The translations under genes and the position numbers were made by a program. From assembly GCA_025150425.1 (NCBI GenBank), contig CP102281.1, positions 1,488,001 through 1,552,000 of the forward strand: 64,000 nt of DNA, given 5' to 3'. Source of the stretch: [Eubacterium] siraeum (GTDB lineage: Bacteria > Bacillota > Clostridia > Oscillospirales > Ruminococcaceae). How positions within the stretch are numbered: the first letter of the stretch is position 1; each line of letters begins with the position of its first letter. The notes under the pieces are model-generated. The model made no database searches. It saw only the letters and a list, made by a program, of their open reading frames with translations, and had not been told where the DNA came from. Positions 27,091-35,294 of this stretch are shown one piece after another.

Positions 27091-27130
27091 GCCCCTCAGC
27101 GTGAATCGACACGCTGAGGGGCGGTTTGAC
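27091..27130 (+). terminator. Terminator of spoIIID
   Basis: A 13-bp perfect stem GCCCCTCAGCGTG / CACGCTGAGGGGC (27091-27103 with 27110-27122). Only a short T stretch follows. Confidence 0.8.
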
Positions 27131-27146
27131 TTATTGCTGTTGATTT

Positions 27147-27395
27147 TCATCCTATAGCGTCCTGTACGGCATCATAGATATGTACGGGCGATAATCCAAG
27201 CTTGTTGCAAATCCCGGCAAACTCTCTTGCTCTGCTTTCGTTCAGGAACACATCATGCACTGTGCATATTTCATCCGCTGTAACCGCTCCGTCATTCTCT
27301 TTTATCCTGACGGCTATTATCGCATACGAAATATAATCACCTGTTTCGCTGTCTGAGCATTCTTCACGGATATAATCATAATGTACCATTTTCAC
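27147..27395 (-). CDS. Small conserved protein, DUF6514-like
   Basis: An 82-residue soluble protein. The pattern of an N-terminal beta-rich part (YISYAIIAVRI) followed by AREFAGICNKLGLSPVHIYDAVQDAI resembles the DUF6514 family of Clostridia, whose function is unknown. AAAGAAAGG precedes the ATG. It is transcribed towards the spoIIID terminator. Confidence 0.6.
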   Translation of the reverse strand: MKMVHYDYIREECSDSETGDYISYAIIAVRIKENDGAVTADEICTVHDVFLNESRAREFAGICNKLGLSPVHIYDAVQDAIG

Positions 27396-27574
27396 AAAAC
27401 CTTTCTTTTACCCAAATATATTACAGGATAACCCTGCATCTATATAATAACATATATACATACGCTTGTGTGCGATTATGTGAAAACGGCAGGTTTTTCA
27501 GTGAAAACGGCAAATTCTGCATTTGCATGATGAATAATATGCGTATATTAGGCGAATACAAGACATTATATTCA

Positions 27575-28258
27575 TCAGACAAGTTTCATTTCATCTCTGA
27601 AAAGCTCTTTTCCGGAGCCAATCTCAAAGTGATATTTAACAATTCCGAGATCCATATCGGAAAGTATGCCTTTACCCGCTTTTGCAAGCACCTTATCGCC
27701 GTCAAGCATGAATCCGAAGCTCTGCTGATTCATAGCGGTAGGTGCGAGCAATGCGGCATTTACACCGTTTATAAACCACTCGGGCATATCATCCTTTATT
27801 ACCGCAACTTCTTCGGGTGATTTGCTTTTATGGGGTGTTCCGTGCGTCTTTCCGTAGCCGAGAGAGATAACACAGCACAGCTTCTCCCCTTTTGCAATCG
27901 TATAAGCATTTTTTACCTTAGCGTATGACATTGCAACCCAACAGCTGTCAAGTCCAAGCTGTGCCGCCAGAAGTACAAGCTGTTCTCCGTAATATCCGCA
28001 TATTTCGTTCAGCTTATCGCTTTTTCTGCCTATAAGAGCAATGTAATCGGTAACGCCCGAGAACTTGCCGTAATGTGCCATAAAGCTGTCGAATGCCTTA
28101 GGCTCATCTGTTACAAGCTGTATGTGAAGCTTGCTTTCGGCATTCAGCAGGTCTATCTTTTCTCTGAGCATATCCGTTATTTCTTTTGGTATCTTTTTTT
28201 CGGGATCGTAGACTCTTACAGCGTGGCGATTCTCCATTGCGGTTATAATATCCGTCAT
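27575..28258 (-). CDS. Nitroreductase-family flavoprotein
   Basis: A 227-residue protein related to the TM1586-type nitroreductases, which bind FMN and use NAD(P)H. The N-terminal MENRHAVRVYDPEKKIP matches the family R-S/A-V-R start. The GYYGEQLVLLAAQLGLDSCWVA helix and the GVNAALLAPTAMNQQSFGF segment are also characteristic. It is the last gene of the pncA-pncB-GH5-acetyltransferase operon, 9 nt after the acetyltransferase. The substrate is unknown; a redox role tied to NAD metabolism would be speculation. Confidence 0.87.
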   Translation of the reverse strand: MTDIITAMENRHAVRVYDPEKKIPKEITDMLREKIDLLNAESKLHIQLVTDEPKAFDSFMAHYGKFSGVTDYIALIGRKSDKLNEICGYYGEQLVLLAAQLGLDSCWVAMSYAKVKNAYTIAKGEKLCCVISLGYGKTHGTPHKSKSPEEVAVIKDDMPEWFINGVNAALLAPTAMNQQSFGFMLDGDKVLAKAGKGILSDMDLGIVKYHFEIGSGKELFRDEMKLV

Positions 28259-28267
28259 AAATCCTCC

Positions 28268-28684
28268 TTACAGGGCTTTTGTCATAAGCACATGAGGACA
28301 GTATTCGTCATAATACTCTTCGCCGTGCTTCTTATAGCCCTGTTTCTCGTAAAATCCCGACGCACGAAGCTGAGCGGACAGAGCAACAGACTTTCCGCCG
28401 TCCTGCTTTATCTTCTGCTCCGCAAAGGATAATATCTTATCGCCGTAATGCAAGCCTCTGCATTCTTTAATGACGGCTATCCTGCCTATCATATACGACT
28501 TATGCTCTTCATCGTAAAAATATCTGCAAACTGCGACAGGCTTTTCTCCGTCATAGCCGACTATATGCCTTGCCTTACTGTCCGTATCGTCAAATTCCGT
28601 TTCAAACCCCTGCTCTGCCACAAATACCTCAGTTCTTAATTTCTTTGCATCCTCACAAAGCTTGTCATAAATTCTGAATGTCAT
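28268..28684 (-). CDS. GNAT-family N-acetyltransferase
   Basis: A 138-residue acetyltransferase resembling the ElaA/YjcF type. It starts with LRTEVFVAEQGF; the acetyl-CoA-binding region is IGRIAVIKECRGLHYGDKIL, and the C-terminal region has LSAQLRASGFYEKQGYKKHGEEY. It lies 3 nt after the GH5 gene in the same operon. The substrate cannot be inferred. Confidence 0.88.
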   Translation of the reverse strand: MTFRIYDKLCEDAKKLRTEVFVAEQGFETEFDDTDSKARHIVGYDGEKPVAVCRYFYDEEHKSYMIGRIAVIKECRGLHYGDKILSFAEQKIKQDGGKSVALSAQLRASGFYEKQGYKKHGEEYYDEYCPHVLMTKAL

Positions 28685-28687
28685 TTA

Positions 28688-29761
28688 TTATTCCTTTGTA
28701 AACACACTGCATTTTACAGAAGTCTGTTTTATGCCGTTTTCGCCGTTGACCAGATTCTCGCCCCAATCGGCAGATAAAACCGAACCGTCCCAGCTGTTCG
28801 CTATATCAAGATATTCAACACCGCCGCTGTTGCCCTTCCAGCTCCAGCCGATATATCCTATACCGTTTTCCTGACAATACTTCATTATAAATGCCTCGTC
28901 AACATCGCCGTCTGTATGCGTATAGCCGAATTCGCCTACTATTACGCAAAGTCCGTTATCTATAGCATATTTCAGATTTTTCTCGATAACCGAGCTGTTT
29001 TTTCCTGCCGTGCCGTACATATGAACGGCAAACATCGTATTCTTATCGGGATCGGAATCAAATACCTCTTTACCGTAATCGCCTATGCTCTTGGCATATT
29101 GTCCCCATCCTGCCGCATCGACAAGGATAGTATTCTTTATACCTGCTTCTCTCAGCTTCGGAATAGATTCTGTATAGCCGTCACGCCATAATTCGCCGTT
29201 CCAGCCGCCTGTCCACTCGTTTGCGATATTGAGTATAACATACTGCTCCTTGCCGATAAGAGCGTTCTTCATCTCTATCCAGTAATCAGTAGCTTTATCA
29301 AGTGCAGTCTTATCATCCTTACCGGTTGCGTCGTGTACTTCGACTACTGCGATCATCTCATTGTCGATACAAAGATTGATAACCGTTTCAAGCATATTCT
29401 CTGTATCTTTTGTCCACTGCTCGCCGTCTGAGCAAACAACACGCACTACATTTGAGCCTGTTTCGGCTATTGCTTTGATAGCCGTTGTATCTTCATCAAG
29501 ATACCATGTGTGTGCGTGATTTATACCACGCATTATAAACTCCTTGCCGTTTGCGTCAAGCAGCTTTGTACCTTCTACTTTGAATCCGCCGTTACCATTC
29601 TGTAATGATGATCCGCTGCTTTCTTCCTGCGATGCTGTGCTTTGCGATTCCGATGCGGCAGAAGAAATATCAGAGGATAAAGCGTCTGAGCTTGTGTTTT
29701 GCGAGCATCCCGACAGAGCGAGTAATGCCGCACAGAGAGTTATTGATATTGATTTTTTCAT
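28688..29761 (-). CDS. GH5-family glycoside hydrolase lipoprotein (mannanase-like)
   Basis: A 357-residue surface lipoprotein: signal sequence with lipobox LSGC near residue 20, a Ser-rich linker, then a GH5 barrel beginning LLDANGKEFIMRGINHAHTW, as in subfamily 8 beta-mannanases. The proton donor is the Glu of NIANEW and the nucleophile the Glu of IVGEFGYTH, so both catalytic residues are present. No carbohydrate-binding module is seen. Its ATG overlaps the pncB stop as ATGA, an odd coupling of a polysaccharide-degrading enzyme to NAD salvage. It probably acts on beta-mannan or glucomannan; other GH5 specificities remain possible. Confidence 0.85.
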   Translation of the reverse strand: MKKSISITLCAALLALSGCSQNTSSDALSSDISSAASESQSTASQEESSGSSLQNGNGGFKVEGTKLLDANGKEFIMRGINHAHTWYLDEDTTAIKAIAETGSNVVRVVCSDGEQWTKDTENMLETVINLCIDNEMIAVVEVHDATGKDDKTALDKATDYWIEMKNALIGKEQYVILNIANEWTGGWNGELWRDGYTESIPKLREAGIKNTILVDAAGWGQYAKSIGDYGKEVFDSDPDKNTMFAVHMYGTAGKNSSVIEKNLKYAIDNGLCVIVGEFGYTHTDGDVDEAFIMKYCQENGIGYIGWSWKGNSGGVEYLDIANSWDGSVLSADWGENLVNGENGIKQTSVKCSVFTKE

Positions 29762-31215
29762 TTTAAATCTTTTCCGTCCTTTGACTTTTCTAGTAATGCG
29801 TTTTTTATATCCCACAGCTTCTTTGACAAATCCACATAGTAAGTATGCGGATTTTCGAAACGCTTTACCTCGTCCCAGAGTGTTTCCAACTGTTCGGCGC
29901 AGTAAATCCTGATTTCATACAGCGACGGCTGTTTATAAACAAGCTCGCCGTTTTTGAATACCGTTACATGAAGTTCTCTTGCCGTGTAGTTTGTAAGCGT
30001 CTTTGTCTTCCATATTGCATCGGGATCGAAAATAGTATGAGGCTTTGTGCTGTCAATTGTTTCATCGTATACACAAAGTTCGTCCGCAAGTGCCTTGCCG
30101 CTTTCATTGTCATAGAAACGGTACAGCTTTTTGTAATGGGGATTGGTTATCTTTGCGGTGTTTTCGCTTATTTTTATCTTGGGGATGATGTTTCCCTGTT
30201 CATCCTCCACTGCCGCCAGCTTATAAACACCTCCGAACACGGGTGCGCTCTTTGCGGTGATGAGCCTTTCTCCTACTCCGAAGGTATCTATCTTAGCCTC
30301 CTGCATCATAAGATCACGGATAAGATATTCATCGAGCGAATTTGACGCAACTATCTTACAGCACTGAAGGCCTGCCTCATCAAGCATCTTTCTTGCTTTC
30401 TTGGACAGATATGATATATCGCCCGAATCAAGCCTTATGCCGAAATTTGTAATACCCTTAGGCACAAGCACCTCTTTAAATGCCTTTATAGCGTTCGGAA
30501 CGCCGCTTTTCAGTGTGTTGTAAGTGTCAACAAGCAGTACGGCATTATCCGGATATATTTCGCAATAAGTCCTGAATGCGTCATACTCGGTATCGAACAT
30601 CTGTACCCACGAATGCGCCATAGTACCGCCTGCGGGAACACCGTACTTGAAATCGGTCAGCGTACAAGCAGTACCTGCACAGCCGCCTATATAAGCCGCT
30701 CTTGCGCCTATCACGGCACCGTCTGCGCCCTGTGCCCTTCTTGAGCCGAATTCAAGCACCGTTCTGCCGTTTGCCGCTCTGACTATTCTGTTCGCTTTTG
30801 TGGCTATGAGCGACTGATGATTGATGGCAAGCAGGATATAGGTTTCTATAAGCTGTGCCTCGATAGCCGGTGCTTTTACGGTAAGGACAGGCTCGTGCGG
30901 GAAAACAGGCGTACCCTCAGGTACGGCGTAAATATCGCCGGTAAATCTGAAGTCTTTGAGATATTCGAGAAATTCTTCATCGAAAATCTTCTTGCTACGC
31001 AAAAATTCTATATCTTCGGCAGAAAAATGAAGCTCTTTTATATATTCGATTATCTGGTCAAGTCCTGCCGCAATCGCAAATCCGCCGTTGTCGGGAACGT
31101 TTCTGAAAAATACATCAAAATATGTCGTGCGCTTATAGAAGCCGTTTTTAAAATAGCCGTTCGCCATAGTAAGCTCATAGAAATCGCACAGCATTGTGAA
31201 ATTATCCTTGTTCAT
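29758..31215 (-). CDS. pncB: Nicotinate phosphoribosyltransferase
   Basis: Converts nicotinate and PRPP to nicotinate mononucleotide in NAD salvage. The 485-residue length fits the long bacterial form. Visible features are the N-terminal DFYELTMANGYF, the FGSRRAQG segment, RLDSGDISYLSKKARKML and FGVGERLITAKSAPVFGGVYKL. It follows the nicotinamidase gene by 12 nt and overlaps the GH5 gene by 4 nt. Confidence 0.95.
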   Translation of the reverse strand: MNKDNFTMLCDFYELTMANGYFKNGFYKRTTYFDVFFRNVPDNGGFAIAAGLDQIIEYIKELHFSAEDIEFLRSKKIFDEEFLEYLKDFRFTGDIYAVPEGTPVFPHEPVLTVKAPAIEAQLIETYILLAINHQSLIATKANRIVRAANGRTVLEFGSRRAQGADGAVIGARAAYIGGCAGTACTLTDFKYGVPAGGTMAHSWVQMFDTEYDAFRTYCEIYPDNAVLLVDTYNTLKSGVPNAIKAFKEVLVPKGITNFGIRLDSGDISYLSKKARKMLDEAGLQCCKIVASNSLDEYLIRDLMMQEAKIDTFGVGERLITAKSAPVFGGVYKLAAVEDEQGNIIPKIKISENTAKITNPHYKKLYRFYDNESGKALADELCVYDETIDSTKPHTIFDPDAIWKTKTLTNYTARELHVTVFKNGELVYKQPSLYEIRIYCAEQLETLWDEVKRFENPHTYYVDLSKKLWDIKNALLEKSKDGKDLK

Positions 31216-31227
31216 TAGTCTGCTCCT

Positions 31228-31749
31228 TTATTTTATTATTATCTGCATACCTTCCATAGTATCAAGGGCGGCATTGTGAAGTCGCTCGTCATTTGATGCC
31301 GTGAGCATGCTGTCTACTATTATATCCGCATCGGGTAAAGCCGTTTTTGCGAGTACGGCATTGGCAACAACACAGATATTCGTTACAACACCTACAAGCT
31401 CAACGGAGCCGTAGCAGGCGGTTTTAAGATACTCATAAAGAGCGTCCGAGCCGAAGGTGGTTTTCCTGAATACTATATCTTCGCCGGAAACGCAGTCGGC
31501 AACACTGCCGTAAAGCTTATGTCCGTCCGTATTCTCTATACAGTGAGGTACGGGCAGATGCTTTCCCTCATAGCTATCCATATAATCGTCATAATGAGTG
31601 TCAAGAGTAAATATGACATCATCGCCGTTTACATGATAGGAATTTATTTTGTTGGCGATTCCGAGTTCGAGCGTCTTTGCCTTTTCAAAGCCGAGCGAAC
31701 CACTTACAAAATCATTCTGATAGTCCACTACAATTAAGCACTTTTTCAT
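31228..31749 (-). CDS. pncA: Nicotinamidase / isochorismatase-family hydrolase
   Basis: Probably deamidates nicotinamide to nicotinate, feeding PncB encoded next to it. The 173-residue protein has the catalytic triad of the family: Asp9 in VVDYQNDF, Lys96 in VFRKTTFG and Cys126 in TNICVVANA. The metal-binding region is LDTHYDDYMDSYEGKHLPVPHC. It is the first gene of a five-gene operon. Operon context with pncB makes nicotinamidase more likely than other isochorismatase-family activities. Confidence 0.9.
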   Translation of the reverse strand: MKKCLIVVDYQNDFVSGSLGFEKAKTLELGIANKINSYHVNGDDVIFTLDTHYDDYMDSYEGKHLPVPHCIENTDGHKLYGSVADCVSGEDIVFRKTTFGSDALYEYLKTACYGSVELVGVVTNICVVANAVLAKTALPDADIIVDSMLTASNDERLHNAALDTMEGMQIIIK

Positions 31750-31777
31750 AATGCAGCTCCTTTCATATCATGATACT

Positions 31778-31806
31778 ATTTTACACCTATTTCAAGCACT
31801 TGTAAA
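31778..31806 (-). promoter_or_regulatory. Promoter of the pncA-pncB-GH5 operon
   Basis: Minus-strand TTTACA (31806-31801), 17-bp spacer and TAAAAT (31783-31778). Confidence 0.7.
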
Positions 31807-31915
31807 GAGTTTTGAACGGCATCGGAAAATTTTGAACACGGCAATTGTTCCGATTGACAGCATCGGAAATAACTGTTATACTTTAATAAGAAATAAATAT
31901 GAAACGGAGAAGCTT

Positions 31916-32941
31916 ATGATATACTCAAACCCGTCTTTCGAAACAGAGAAGCACACTCACGCATTCGGTGCGATGCTTTGGTGGATAGTCAGCCTTATTT
32001 CTATGTTCACTGTCGGCACAGGCGTTACCGCTATCGGTCTTTGTGCAGCTTCGGTGCTTAAAATAACAAGCACATTTTTGCAGGATAATACGGTAATCGT
32101 TCTTATGTTGTTCTTTGCTGTGGCGATTATCATATTCTTTATCGGTCTGCTGAGATTCGCCTCAGTTCTTACAACGTCATATAAGTTTGACGGCAATACA
32201 ATAATCAAAGGCACTCTTGCCGCAAGAGGCGGTCTTATCTCGAAAATCACCGCAAATACGGATTTTGAATTTGTGAGAGCGAATTTTGATACCGCCAGAT
32301 ATAAAAAGACGATTTACGAAAACGCTGTTCTGACAGGCGAAACAAAGCGTTATCTCAAATACAGCAGTAACGGCAGAACAATAAAAATACTGAAAATCTA
32401 CGACAGTATGCCTGATTTACGCATTGCCGAAAATACGGTAAAGAAATCCGTTGCAAGCAGGGTTATCAAAAGAGCGGCTTTAGTATTTGCAATCTTTCTG
32501 GCACTCGAGATAACCGATTTGTGTATAGGTTACAGCAAAAATGACGAGGTAAACGGCAATATCTCCGAAAGCAACGCTACAGTTGAAAAGATACTCACCG
32601 AAAACGGCTATACAATGCAGAAAATCAGCAACATCGTATATCTTTACACTAAATCCACAGCCGACAACAGCCGTACATCAAAGCTTCGAATCGTATATAA
32701 CAAAAGCGGAAATATCGACAAATCCGAAGTTGAAATGTTCATAGAAAGCAAAAATGACATCCTTGCGCTTGAAAACCTTCTGAAAGTTTTCTGCAAGTCG
32801 CAAAGCACCGATGAATTTATTTCGGATGTGCGAAAACAGCTTGACGGCGAAAGTGCAAACGCCAAGATGACGCTTGATAACGGGCAGGTATTAAGGCTTG
32901 GTACAAGCGGCGGTTATACGGAAGTCCATACAAGCCGTTAA
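31916..32941 (+). CDS. Membrane protein of unknown function
   Basis: A 341-residue protein with two adjacent membrane helices near the N-terminus (about residues 15-40 and 60-85) and a third near residues 185-205, followed by a soluble C-terminal domain. The start at 31916 is set by CGGAGA just upstream; frames extending further upstream overlap the pncA promoter. No recognisable domain or motif. It is monocistronic and divergent from pncA. Confidence 0.7.
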   Translation: MIYSNPSFETEKHTHAFGAMLWWIVSLISMFTVGTGVTAIGLCAASVLKITSTFLQDNTVIVLMLFFAVAIIIFFIGLLRFASVLTTSYKFDGNTIIKGTLAARGGLISKITANTDFEFVRANFDTARYKKTIYENAVLTGETKRYLKYSSNGRTIKILKIYDSMPDLRIAENTVKKSVASRVIKRAALVFAIFLALEITDLCIGYSKNDEVNGNISESNATVEKILTENGYTMQKISNIVYLYTKSTADNSRTSKLRIVYNKSGNIDKSEVEMFIESKNDILALENLLKVFCKSQSTDEFISDVRKQLDGESANAKMTLDNGQVLRLGTSGGYTEVHTSR

Positions 32942-32948
32942 CGAAAAC

Positions 32949-32978
32949 GACCCTGCGGTAAATATACCGCAGGGTCTT
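32949..32978. terminator. Terminator between convergent genes
   Basis: A 12-bp perfect stem GACCCTGCGGTA / TACCGCAGGGTC (32949-32960 with 32965-32976) between the convergent membrane-protein and DUF3006 genes. It lacks a long T run. Confidence 0.75.
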
Positions 32979-32980
32979 AG

Positions 32981-33193
32981 TCATTTATTCAGTAATTTTT
33001 GCAGAAGACTGAGATTATCGTTTCTCATCTGCTCCGTTTTCGCTTTATCGGGAACATATATACCGCTATCCGAAAGGATGACTGCATCGCCCTCTTTGAC
33101 AAAGGGAGATAGCTTATCTCTGTCTAATATAATCTGCTTTTCGTCATCAAAAACTACCGCTTTATCTTCTTCAAATCTGTCAACAACAAGCAT
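32981..33193 (-). CDS. DUF3006 small protein
   Basis: A 70-residue protein of the DUF3006 family: MLVVDRFEEDKAVVFDDE, the ILDRDKLSPFVKEGDAVIL core and a charged tail. These small beta-rich proteins are often found near ComEC-like or metallo-beta-lactamase genes; their function is unknown. AGGAGA lies 6 nt before the ATG and contains the stop codon of the upstream gene. Confidence 0.85.
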   Translation of the reverse strand: MLVVDRFEEDKAVVFDDEKQIILDRDKLSPFVKEGDAVILSDSGIYVPDKAKTEQMRNDNLSLLQKLLNK

Positions 33194-33202
33194 AATGTTC
33201 TC

Positions 33203-33460
33203 CTATTTCAAGTACAGGCTGTGATGATGAAGGATTTCGGCGCTTACGCTGTTTTTGCCGCCGAATATACTGCTCCAGCACGGAAGATGTTCGATATTGA
33301 ATACATATTCGTTCAGGGTCATAAAAATACAAGCACAAGCGATTAACACAGCTAACGCAATCAGCACGTTAGTGCTTTTTCTTCTGCATTTTATTCCTGC
33401 CGCCGCTCTTATTGCCCTGTCGTTGATACGTCTTTGCTTTTGAAGAGGAGTTCTTGCCAT
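33203..33460 (-). CDS. Small membrane protein overlapping the ygiQ end
   Basis: Up to 85 residues: a basic N-terminus ([21 protein letters not shown]), one membrane helix ([18 protein letters not shown]) and a short outside tail. As drawn it overlaps the end of ygiQ by 92 nt in another frame; a GTG immediately after the ygiQ stop could instead start a shorter protein covering only the helix and tail. Its stop codon lies in the ribosome site of the DUF3006 gene, which favours a real coupled gene. Function unknown. Confidence 0.45.
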   Translation of the reverse strand: MARTPLQKQRRINDRAIRAAAGIKCRRKSTNVLIALAVLIACACIFMTLNEYVFNIEHLPCWSSIFGGKNSVSAEILHHHSLYLK

Positions 33461-35279
33461 TTTTCACCGCTCCTTTTCTGTCCTGCTGCAAGGCTAATCC
33501 ATCAGGGGTGATAAGGCATTCCTTACCGTATCCGATAAGGTCACGTCTGCCTGCCCTTATGAGAGCCTTTGCAACTATCTGCTTATTCTCTTTTTTGTAA
33601 TACTGCAGGAGCGCTCTTTGCATCTCCTTTTCCTTCGGGTCACGGGGGATATAGACCTCCTGCATAGTATAAGGGTCAAGCCCTGTATAATACATAGCTG
33701 TTGATATTGTTCCGGGTGTGGGATAGAAGTCCTGCACCTGCTCGGGTCTGATGTTATGCTTTTTAAGGAACACCGCAAGCTCGACCGCCTCTTTTATGGT
33801 ACAGCCGGGATGTGATGACATCAGATAAGGTACCAGATACTGTTCCTTACCGCATTCCTTTGTATACTTGTAGAACTTCTTTTCAAAGTCCTCGTATACC
33901 TCGATGTGAGGCTTGCCCATAAGATCAAGTACCTTGTTGCTTGCGTGTTCGGGAGCAACCTTAAGCTGTCCGCTGACGTGATGCTCTACAAGCTCCTTGA
34001 AAAACTCATCGTTCTTATCCTTCATCATATAGTCGTATCTTATACCCGAACGGATAAATACACGCTTGACATTTTTTATGGAACGTATCTTTCTGAGCAT
34101 CTCAAGATACTCGCTGTGATCTACCTTCAGTGCAGGGCAAGGTTCGGGAGCAAGGCACTTTTTGCCCTTGCAAAGTCCTGCTTTTTCCTGCTTGTCGCAG
34201 GAGGTTCTGCGGAAGTTTGCGGTAGGACCGCCGACATCGTGGATATATCCCTTGAAGCCGGGCTTTTTGGTAAGGTCTATCGCTTCGTTTATAACCGATT
34301 CCTCGCTTCTTGTCTGTATTCTTCTGCCCTGATGCAAGGCTATCGAACAGAAATTACAATAACCGAAACAGCCTCTGTTATGAGTTATGGAAAACTCAAC
34401 TTCCTTTATTCCGGGAACACCGCCGCCTTTTTCATAGCAAGGGTGATACGCTTTCATATAAGGCAACTCGTATGCCTTGTCAAATTCGCTCTGCGTAAGG
34501 CTTCTCTGAGGAGGATTCTGTACAAGCATCATATTTCCGTGACGCTGTACCATAGTTTTACCGTAGACCTCATCCTGCTCGTCATACTGCTGACGGCAGG
34601 ATTTTGCGTATGCTTTCTTGTTCTCGCTGACTATCTCGAAGCTATCGCACTGCACCGCACCGAGAGGAGTATTCTTAGGCTCGGTAAGATAGCAGGTGCC
34701 TCTTATGTCGTGTATCTCCGACAACTTTTTACCCTCGGCAAGCTCTCTGTAAAGCTGTACTATCGTAAGCTCGCCCATTCCGTACATCAGAAGCTTAGCT
34801 CCGCTGTCAACCAGTATTGACGGCATTACCTTATCCGCCCAGTAATCGTAATGGGCAAATCTGCGCAGGCTTGCCTCAAGTCCGCCTATCGCTATTTCTT
34901 TATCGGGAAACAATCTTGTAAGCGTTTTACAATATACCGTTACCGCTCTGTCGGGACGTTTTCCGCCCTTTCCGCCCTCGGAATAGGCATCGTCCCACCG
35001 TTTTTTCTTGAATACAGTATAATTCGACACCATACTGTCTATATTTCCGCCCGTTACAAGAAAACAGTATTTCGGCTCACCGAGCTTTTTGAAATCCTCA
35101 TCGGTTACGGGCTGAGCGATTATTCCGACATTACAGCCGCAGTTTTCAAGCATACGGGATATAATAGCTATACCAAATGACGGATGATCAACATAAGCAT
35201 CACCCGTGACACAGATGAAATCAAGCTGATCTATCCCTCTATCTTTCATGTCCTGTTTTGATATAGGTAAAAAAGGCAT
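33369..35279 (-). CDS. ygiQ: YgiQ-family radical SAM protein
   Basis: A 636-residue UPF0313 protein. The N-terminal half binds no obvious cofactor (YgiQ_N region with [11 protein letters not shown]). The radical-SAM motif with three cysteines is [11 protein letters not shown] near residue 315, and the family-specific [19 protein letters not shown] segment precedes it. The C-terminal tail is Lys-rich ([14 protein letters not shown]). The enzymatic reaction of the family is not established. It lies between ftsK and a small membrane-protein gene. Confidence 0.92.
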   Translation of the reverse strand: MPFLPISKQDMKDRGIDQLDFICVTGDAYVDHPSFGIAIISRMLENCGCNVGIIAQPVTDEDFKKLGEPKYCFLVTGGNIDSMVSNYTVFKKKRWDDAYSEGGKGGKRPDRAVTVYCKTLTRLFPDKEIAIGGLEASLRRFAHYDYWADKVMPSILVDSGAKLLMYGMGELTIVQLYRELAEGKKLSEIHDIRGTCYLTEPKNTPLGAVQCDSFEIVSENKKAYAKSCRQQYDEQDEVYGKTMVQRHGNMMLVQNPPQRSLTQSEFDKAYELPYMKAYHPCYEKGGGVPGIKEVEFSITHNRGCFGYCNFCSIALHQGRRIQTRSEESVINEAIDLTKKPGFKGYIHDVGGPTANFRRTSCDKQEKAGLCKGKKCLAPEPCPALKVDHSEYLEMLRKIRSIKNVKRVFIRSGIRYDYMMKDKNDEFFKELVEHHVSGQLKVAPEHASNKVLDLMGKPHIEVYEDFEKKFYKYTKECGKEQYLVPYLMSSHPGCTIKEAVELAVFLKKHNIRPEQVQDFYPTPGTISTAMYYTGLDPYTMQEVYIPRDPKEKEMQRALLQYYKKENKQIVAKALIRAGRRDLIGYGKECLITPDGLALQQDRKGAVKNGKNSSSKAKTYQRQGNKSGGRNKMQKKKH

Positions 35280-35294
35280 TTATTTCACTTTCCT

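Noticed and set aside
33906-34820. 304-codon plus-strand frame opposite ygiQ
   Set aside because: Antisense shadow of a conserved radical SAM gene without a ribosome site or plausible protein features.
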